From the NCBI RefSeq assembly GCF_002575655.3, contig NC_053037.3:318955294-319019293 (forward strand): a DNA stretch of 64,000 bases. Reading direction: 5' to 3'. Of this stretch, positions 57,587-64,000 are shown piece by piece. Source of the stretch: Aegilops tauschii subsp. strangulata (taxonomy: Eukaryota > Streptophyta > Magnoliopsida > Poales > Poaceae). The translations under genes were made by a program, and so were the position numbers. Position 1 is the first letter of the stretch. The number at the start of each line of letters is the position of its first letter. The notes under the pieces were generated by a model that was given only the letters and a program-made list of their open reading frames with translations, was not told where the DNA came from and made no database searches.

Positions 57587-59135
57587 TGATACGTCTCCAA
57601 CGTATCTATAATTTTTTATTGTTCCATGCTATTATATTATCTGTTTTGGATGTTTCTCGGCTTTATTATACACTTTTATATTATTTTTTGGGACTAACTT
57701 ATTAACCCAGAGCCCAGTGCCAGTTTCTGTTTTTTCCCTTGTTTCAGTGTTTCGCAGAAAAGGAATATCAAACGGAGTCCAAACGGAATGAAACCTTCGG
57801 GAAGTTATTTTTGGAACGGAAGCAAACCAGGAGACTTGGAGTGCATGTCAGGGGATCAATGAGGAGAGCACGAGGCAGGGGGGCGCTCCCACCCCTCCTG
57901 GGTGCGCCCTCCACCCTCGTGGGCCCCTCACGGCTCCCCTTACCGACTTCTTTCGCCTATATATCTCCATATACCCTAAAAACATCGAGGAACAGAATAG
58001 ATCGGGAGTTCCGCTGCCGCAAGCCTTTGTAGCCACCAAAAACCAATCGGGACCCTGTTCCGGCACCCTGCCGGAGGGGGGATCCCTCACCGATGGCCAT
58101 CTTCATCATCCCGGCGCTCTCCATGACGAGGAGGGAGTAGTTCACCCTCGGGGCTAAGGGTATGTACCAGTAGCTATGTGTTTGATCTCTCTCTCTCGTG
58201 TTCTTGAGGTGATACGATCTTGATGTATCGCGAGCTTTGCTATTATTGGATCTTATGATGTTTCTCCCCCTCTACTCTCTTGTAATGGATTGAGTTTTCC
58301 CTTTGAAGTTATCTTATCGGATTGAGTCTTTAAGGATTTGAGAACACTTGATGTATGTCTTGTCGTGCTTATCTGTGGTTACAATGGGATATCACGTGAT
58401 CCACTTGATGTATGTTTTGGTGATCAACTTGCGGGTTCCGCCCATGAACCTATGCATAGGGGTTGGCACACGTTTTCGGCTTGACTCTCCGGTAGAAACT
58501 TTGGGGCACTCTTTGAAGTTCTTTGTGTTGGTTGAATAGATGAATCTGAGATTGTGTTATGCATATCGTATAATCGTACACACGGATACTTGAGGTGACA
58601 TTGTAGTATCTAGGTGACATTATGGTTTTGGTTGATTTTTGTCTTAAGGTGTTATTCTAGTACGAACTCTATGATAGATTGATCCGAAAGAATAACTTTG
58701 AGGTGGTTTCGTACCCTACCATAATCTCTTCGTTTGTTCTCCACTATTAGTGACTTTGGAGTGACTCTTTGTTGCATGTTGAGGGATAGTTATATCCAAT
58801 TATGTTATTATTGTTGAGAGAACTTGCACTAGTGAAAGTATGAACCCTAGGCCTTGTTTCCTAGCATTGCAATACCGTTTACGCTCACTTTTATCACTTG
58901 CTACCTTGCTGTTTTTATATTTTCAGATTACAAATACTCATATCTATCATCCATATTGCACTTGTATCACCATCTCTTCGCCGAACTAGTGCACCTATAC
59001 AATTTACCATTGTATTGGGTGTGTTGGGGACACAAGAGGCCCAACAACTTGAGGGAATTTTGCTACTGTCCTACAAACCTCTGCACTTGGAGGCCCAACA
59101 ACGTCTACAAGGAGAAGGTTGCGTAGTAGACATCA
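57587..59135 (+). repeat. Element F 3' LTR (1549 bp)
   Basis: TGATACGTCTCCAACGTATC after the polypurine tract AAGCTTGGGGATGC, ending GTAGTAGACATCA. It is followed by GGGTG, the right target-site copy. Confidence 0.9.
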
Positions 59136-59963
59136 GGGTGCTGCTCCTACTCCTCTCAAATCTCACTTCTGTTGCTGCTGCTCCTCTCGAATCTCACTCC
59201 TACTGTTGCTGTACACTAGTAATTGCTGATGCTACTTCATCTCTACCTGAGAAAGATCATCATGGTGATGGTGTTTTGATTCCCTTTACCTTTACCAGTA
59301 CTAATTGCTCATTGGCATTAGGGAAGAAGGCTTCCCTATGCCAGTACAAGCTTTTTAATGTGTGCATTTTGTTATAGCAAAAACTGAACGGGTGGCAAGA
59401 TGAATATAGTTGTTACTAAATGCCAAACTGGTGCCTGGGAATTGAGGAAATTGATGCACTAGTTTGTGATTTGCTCATTCCATTGTTTCATGTCTGTTGT
59501 TCTTGATTGAGAAGTGTGGGAAAATTTGACTGCATCTTCCTTTGTAGGGAGAAGGACACAATCAGCCACTGTAAAAGAATTCTGAATTATTGTGTGTTAA
59601 ACACGGCACAAAGATTCTGCATCTGGGAAATGGCTAGTCATTATCATGCACCTTAGCAAGGAATAGTAGATGGTATGCCATGTAAAAAGGATGCGTTGAA
59701 GTGGTTGGTGCTGCTCTCCTGAAGGACGATTGATGGCTACCTCCTCCCGCTGGTGGAGCTCTATCGCTGCAGCGCCCTGGTTGCTCACAGCCGCCACCCC
59801 GGGTAGTTCTGCAGCACAACACTAAGCCGTTTGACGCCACAGCTCAGGAGGTGCCCGCTTTTCCCAACCTCCCCCCGTACGCTCATCTCCTTCTCTTGTG
59901 TATATTCAGTTCAACATCTCATGATTCTTCAGGTCACCTTAGTCGGCATTTTCAGTTCATCTT
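59136..59963. mobile_element. Element I, right part: unclassified
   Basis: Continues element I after F. It has imperfect tandem CTGCTGCTCCT-rich sequence at 59140-59215, then mixed sequence with no ORF of note. It ends where J inserts (ATCTT at 59959-59963 is the candidate left target copy). It reads like UTR or pseudogene sequence, but no parent gene is recognised. Confidence 0.3.
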
Positions 59964-62900
59964 TGTAACACCCCGAGAATCATGCTACAATAATCCCCTT
60001 TAAATGTTGCCTTGTCATCATTGTTACTGTTGCTAATCTCACTTTGATTCTATTCCAGTCCAAATCTCAATTTCAAATTAGAGTCAAAATTCTAAATTGC
60101 TCAAACATGAAAACTAAAATGCTCATCATGTGGCAAATATCCTTTTGGCAATATTGGTGGCGAACCAACATTTTTGCGAAGTGTTTAAATGCCCTAAACT
60201 AATTAAAACAATGGTTAAAACGTTGCTTAAATGCCTTTTTGTTTTATAAAAATGCTAAGCTAATTTATTTAACTACCAAACTAATTGTGGCAGTAGTCTA
60301 AATTATAATAATAATTTAGGTTCAAGCTTTGTGTTTTATAAAACTATTTTACCTTTTGAAATTAAAAGAAAACAAAGAAGTTTCAAAACAAAAAAAAGCC
60401 CCCCCCCACTGGGCCAACCGGCCTAGCCCCCGACCTAACCGGCCCAGCCGCCCCGTATAACTCCCCTAGCCCCCGACCTAACCCTAGACTGCCCCGAACC
60501 CCACCCTCTCCCTACAGCGCCGCCAGGGGAGAGCCCCACGCTCGACCCATGATCCACTTCCCCACCCCCACGATCCCATCTCTCTCGCACGACCCCCTAC
60601 CCCGCTCGATCTGGACGCCCGCCCGCGCCTAGGGCGCCCATCCCCGTCGCAGTAGCTGCCTCACCTCGCCCCGACACCCATCAGCCGCCTCGTCCCCTCC
60701 GCCCCTGATCTGGAATTGGGGCTCGGCCTCGACGACGCCGCCGCCGCTAGGAGCCCCCTTGCCAGAACCACGACGCCACCGGACCGCCTCGCCTCCTTCC
60801 TCTCCATGCTACACCGCGCCCGTCTTCCTCGAGCTCCGTCCGTGCTCCGTCCATGGCCACCCCGACCTCCCAACGCATGTCGTCGCCGTCGGGCTGCTCA
60901 TCGCCGGCCTCCCCGAGCCTCCCCTGCAACGCGGGTGAGGAACCCCACCGGTCTCCTCCTCCCTCTGCTGTTGCGCTCACCGTTGCTCGCGCCGCCTGCG
61001 CCTCGACCATGCCCGACGCGTGCGCCCGCGCACTGCCGCCTTCCCTGGCGCGCACTCACCACGCTCCTAGACCGCGCCCCGCCCGCGCCTGACTCTGGCT
61101 GCGGCCGGCCCTGCTCCCCATCCCCGCGCAGCTGCCTTCGCCGGCGTCCGCCACCGCTCCCCGCTGTCCCCGCGCGTGATGGAGCCCCTCTCCCGCCACT
61201 GCCACTGGCGGGCACCGCTCCGGCCGGCCTCGCCGTGACCACGCCCGGGTCTGCCTCGCCCGGAAGCCCGTGCCCTCAACTGGCCTGAGCCACTGACGAA
61301 TGGGGCCCACGCCCCTGTCTTAAGAAAAACGAAAAAATAAATGTTAATAAAAATAAAATAACTACTAAAATAATTAATTAATTAGTGGTTCAGTTAATAA
61401 ACTTAATTAATTTTGCCTAATTAATTAATTAGCTAATTAGTTAGTCACAGGACTCTATGACAGTGGGGCCCCACCCCTAGTTAGCTTAATTTAAACCCCC
61501 CCCTTTAAAATATGTGACACTGACAGATGGGCCCCATTGACCCTGTTGACTGGTCAACTTTGACCCAGTCAACGTTGACTGTACTGCTGACTGGGCACTG
61601 ACCGGCCCCACGCGTCAGGGTTGACCATGGTCAACTCAGCTGACTGATGACGTCATGATGACGCCATGCTGGTGCAATAACCCTATTTTAGTTTAATAAT
61701 AAATCTAGGATATTGCTTAAACTTCAAAAATTCATATAAAATAATCTGTAACTCGGATGAAAAAGTTTTATACATGAAAGTTGCTCAGAACGACGAGACG
61801 AATCCGAATACACGGTCCGTTTACCTGTCAGATAACTCTAAGTATCTGAACATAAAACATTCCCCCTCCGGTCCTCTATCTGACACAGGTTCGGAACCGG
61901 GAATATATTCCCGGTTGAATTCCCCCTTCACCTATATCGTGTAGCCATGCGTTAGGTCACACCCGGCACAGCATATTGCCACGTTATGCTTTGTGATGCT
62001 ATGTTTGCTTTATATTTACTGTTTCTTCCCCCTCTTCTCTCCGGTAGACCCCGAGACCGATGCTGCCACTGTGATCGACTACGTCGACGACGACCCCTCC
62101 TTGCCAGAGCAACCAGGCAAGCCCCCCCCCCCCCCTTGATCACCATATATCGCCTATTCTTCTCTATACAGCTTGCATTAGAGTAGTGTAGCATGTTACT
62201 GCTTTCGGTTAATCCTATTCTGCTGCATAGCCTGTCATTGTTGCTAAAGTTGTTACCCTTACCCGCTATCCTATTGCTTAGTATAGGATGCTAGTGTTCC
62301 ATCAGTGGCCCTACACTCTTGTCCGTATGCCATGCTATACTACTGGGCCGTGATCACTTCGGGAGGTGATCACGGGTATATACTATATACTTTATATACA
62401 TGACACATGTGGTGACTAAAGTCGGGTCAGCTCGTTGAGTACCCGCAAGTGATTCTGATGAGGGGGCTGAAAGGACAGGTGGCTCCATCCCGGTAGAGGT
62501 GGGCCTGGGTTCCTGACGGCCCCCGACTGTTACTTTGCGGCGGAGCGACAGGGCGGGTCGAGACCACCTAGGAGAGAGGTGGGCCTGGCCCTGGTCGGCG
62601 TCCGCGGATACTTAATAATAACACGCTTAACGAGTTCTTGGTATTTGATCTGAGTCTGGCCATTTGGTCTATACGCACTAACCAACTACGTGGGAAAGTT
62701 ATGGGCACTCGACGTCGTGGTATCAGCCGAAGCCTTCGTGACGTCAGCGACTGAGCGGCGCGCGCTGGATTGGAACGTAATCCTGCTCTTGTATTAAGGG
62801 GGCTAGTTCTGCTTCCGGCCGCGTACGCAACGTGCAGGTGTGCAATGGGCGATGGGCCCAGACCCCTATGCCATAGGATTTAGACCGACGTGCTGACCTC

Positions 62901-63862
62901 TCTGTTGTGCCTAGGTAGGGATGCGACGTGTTGATCTTCCGAGGCCGGGTATGACCCAGGAAAGTGTGTCCGGCAAAAGGGGATCGAGCGTGTTGGGTTA
63001 TGTGGTGCACCCCTGCAGGGAAGTTTATCTATTCGAATAGTCGTGTCCCTCGGTAAAAGGACGACCCGGAGTTGTACCTTGACCTTATGACAGCTAGAAC
63101 TGGATACTTAATAAAACACACCCTTCCAAGTGCCAGATATAACCCAGTGATCGCTCTCTAACAAGGCGACGAGGAGGGGATCACCGGGTAGGATTATGCT
63201 ATGCGATGCTACTTGGTGAACTTACCATCTACTCTCTTCTACATGCTGAAAGATGGAGGTGGCTTGAAGCGTAGTCTTCAACAGGATTAGCTATCCCCCT
63301 CTTATTCTGGCATTCTACAGTTCAGTCCACCGATATGGCCCTTTACACTTATACCCATGCATATGTAGTGTAGCTCCTTGCTTGCGAGTACTTTGGATGA
63401 GTACTCATGGTTGTTTTTCTCCCTCTTTTCCCCCTTTCCCTTCTACCTGGTTGACGCAACCAGATGCTGGAGCCCAGGAGCCAGACGCCATCGTCGACGA
63501 CGACTCTTACTACACTGGAGGTGCCTACTGCTACGTGCTGGCCGCTGACGACGACCAGGAGTAGTTTAGGAGGATCCCAGGCAGGAGGCCTGCGCCTCTT
63601 TCGATCCGTATCCCAGTTTGTGCTAGCCTTCTTAAGGCAAATTTGTTTAACTTATGTCTGTACTCAGATATTGTTGCTTCCGCTGACTTGTCTATGATCG
63701 AGCACTTGTATTCGAGCCCTCGAGGCCCCTGGCTTGTATTATGATACTTGTATGACTTATTTATGTTGTAGAGTTGTGTTGAGATATCTTCCCGTGAGTC
63801 CCTGGTCTTGATCGTACACATTTGCGTGCATGTTAGTGTACGATTGAATCGGGGACGTCACA
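59964..63862 (+). repeat. Element J 5' LTR (3899 bp)
   Basis: From left to right it has an AT-rich segment, a GC-rich block (60400-61300) with chance ORFs on both strands, and an AT-rich block with TTAATTAATTA runs (61370-61445). A CTGACTGG/TTGACC-rich part (61540-61660) follows, then a long unique region. Two segments look like exons after splice acceptors: 62048 onward and 63461-63564, the latter ending in a TAG. A 14-base C run lies at 62122-62136. Confidence 0.78.
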
Positions 63863-63865
63863 AGT

Positions 63866-63877
63866 TGGTATCAGAGC
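63866..63877 (+). other. Primer binding site of element J
   Basis: TGGTATCAGAGC three bases after the LTR, complementary to initiator tRNA-Met 3' sequence. It fixes the element direction and the LTR end. Confidence 0.82.
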
Positions 63878-64000
63878 CGACTGCCTATAGGAATCCCCCT
63901 TCCACACTCCTTGGCCGAAGTCGAGTCTAGACATTGCAAAACTTTTACTAACATGGTTGTGTGTCTTATGGGCCCACGTCGCCATTGGGTGGTATTAGGA

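Larger units (their letters stand above)
52168..59135 (+). mobile_element. Element F: Athila-related non-autonomous element, plus strand
   Basis: Two LTRs (1632 and 1549 bp) starting TGATACGTCTCC and ending AGACATCA flank 3.8 kb of internal sequence. The primer site is TGGCGCCGTTGCTGGGGA, duplicated 62 bp downstream. The only ORF is short and broken (53988-54746). No gag core, protease, RT, RNase H or integrase is recognised. The 3' half of the internal region is homologous to element G in inverted orientation. Flanks are GGCTG (52163-52167) and GGGTG (59136-59140), a target duplication with one change. Confidence 0.87.
59964..64000 (+). mobile_element. Element J: Gypsy-like element with a 3.9-kb LTR, right end outside window
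   Basis: LTR 59964-63862 (TGTAACACCCCGAG to GGGACGTCACA) is followed by a TGGTATCAGAGC primer site at 63866, so this is a 5' LTR and the element runs rightward. Only 138 bp of internal sequence are in the window. The LTR length is in the range of large retrotransposon derivatives (LARD) and related long-LTR Triticeae families. The name is not assigned. Confidence 0.8.

Noticed and set aside
60716..61310. Long overlapping Pro/Arg/Ala ORFs on both strands in the J LTR
   Set aside because: GC-rich sequence without stops on several frames at once, with low-complexity products and no motif. A by-product of base composition inside an LTR.
1..64000. Host genes, tRNA or rRNA genes, CRISPR arrays
   Set aside because: No sequence outside the retrotransposons showed a recognisable host coding or RNA gene. 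TGGTATCAGAGC-type sites are retroelement primer sites and not tRNA genes.

Overview
The window is a nested block of plant LTR retrotransposons with no ordinary host gene that I can support. The families seen (an Angela/BARE-type Copia, a Maximus-type Sirevirus, Athila-type Gypsy elements whose LTRs open TGATACGTCTCC, and several Tat-type Gypsy elements) point to a Triticeae genome, most likely wheat. Family names come from recognition by eye and were not checked against a database.

Layout. I label the elements A to J. C (minus strand) fills 1-12655 and its other end lies outside the window. C carries a broken gag-protease, a scrap of reverse transcriptase (RT) and an antisense ORF with a B3-like domain. 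Its 5' LTR is split by G (minus, 4789-11823), an Athila-type element with gag-protease only, flanked by the 5-bp target duplication ATCCA. C itself sits in one LTR of B (minus, 12656-39695), a Tat-type element without pol but with an antisense multi-exon accessory gene. B is also split by Angela (minus, 17330-35700, target duplication AGGAC). Angela contains A (plus, 22679-32030), a 5'-truncated Tat element with RT, RNase H and integrase and its own antisense accessory gene. A is flanked by a 271-bp duplication of Angela sequence. B lies in the LTR of E (39701-41920), which interrupts the antisense accessory gene of D (plus, 41921-44510). The D LTR is cut by H (minus, 44511 to about 51284), a Maximus-type 3' end with a TATA-driven gene of unknown function. 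A CA/TA microsatellite then leads into an unclassified element I, which hosts F (plus, 52168-59135, related to G) and J (from 59964), whose single LTR is 3.9 kb.

The deepest inferred nests are D > E > B > C > G and D > E > B > Angela > A. The E-in-D, B-in-E, C-in-B and H-in-D steps rest on abutting termini, because the opposite ends are outside the window or not identified.

How the parts work together. Only A keeps a recognisable RT-RNase H-integrase in one frame, and Angela keeps a broken full set. B, C, F and G lack pol and could only have moved with enzymes supplied in trans. The accessory genes of A, B, C, D and H have their own TATA boxes, and those of A, B and D have GT-AG introns; in A to D they run against the element. 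F and G share an array of three stem-loops with the same loop sequence and different stems, which is the most interesting non-coding signal here.
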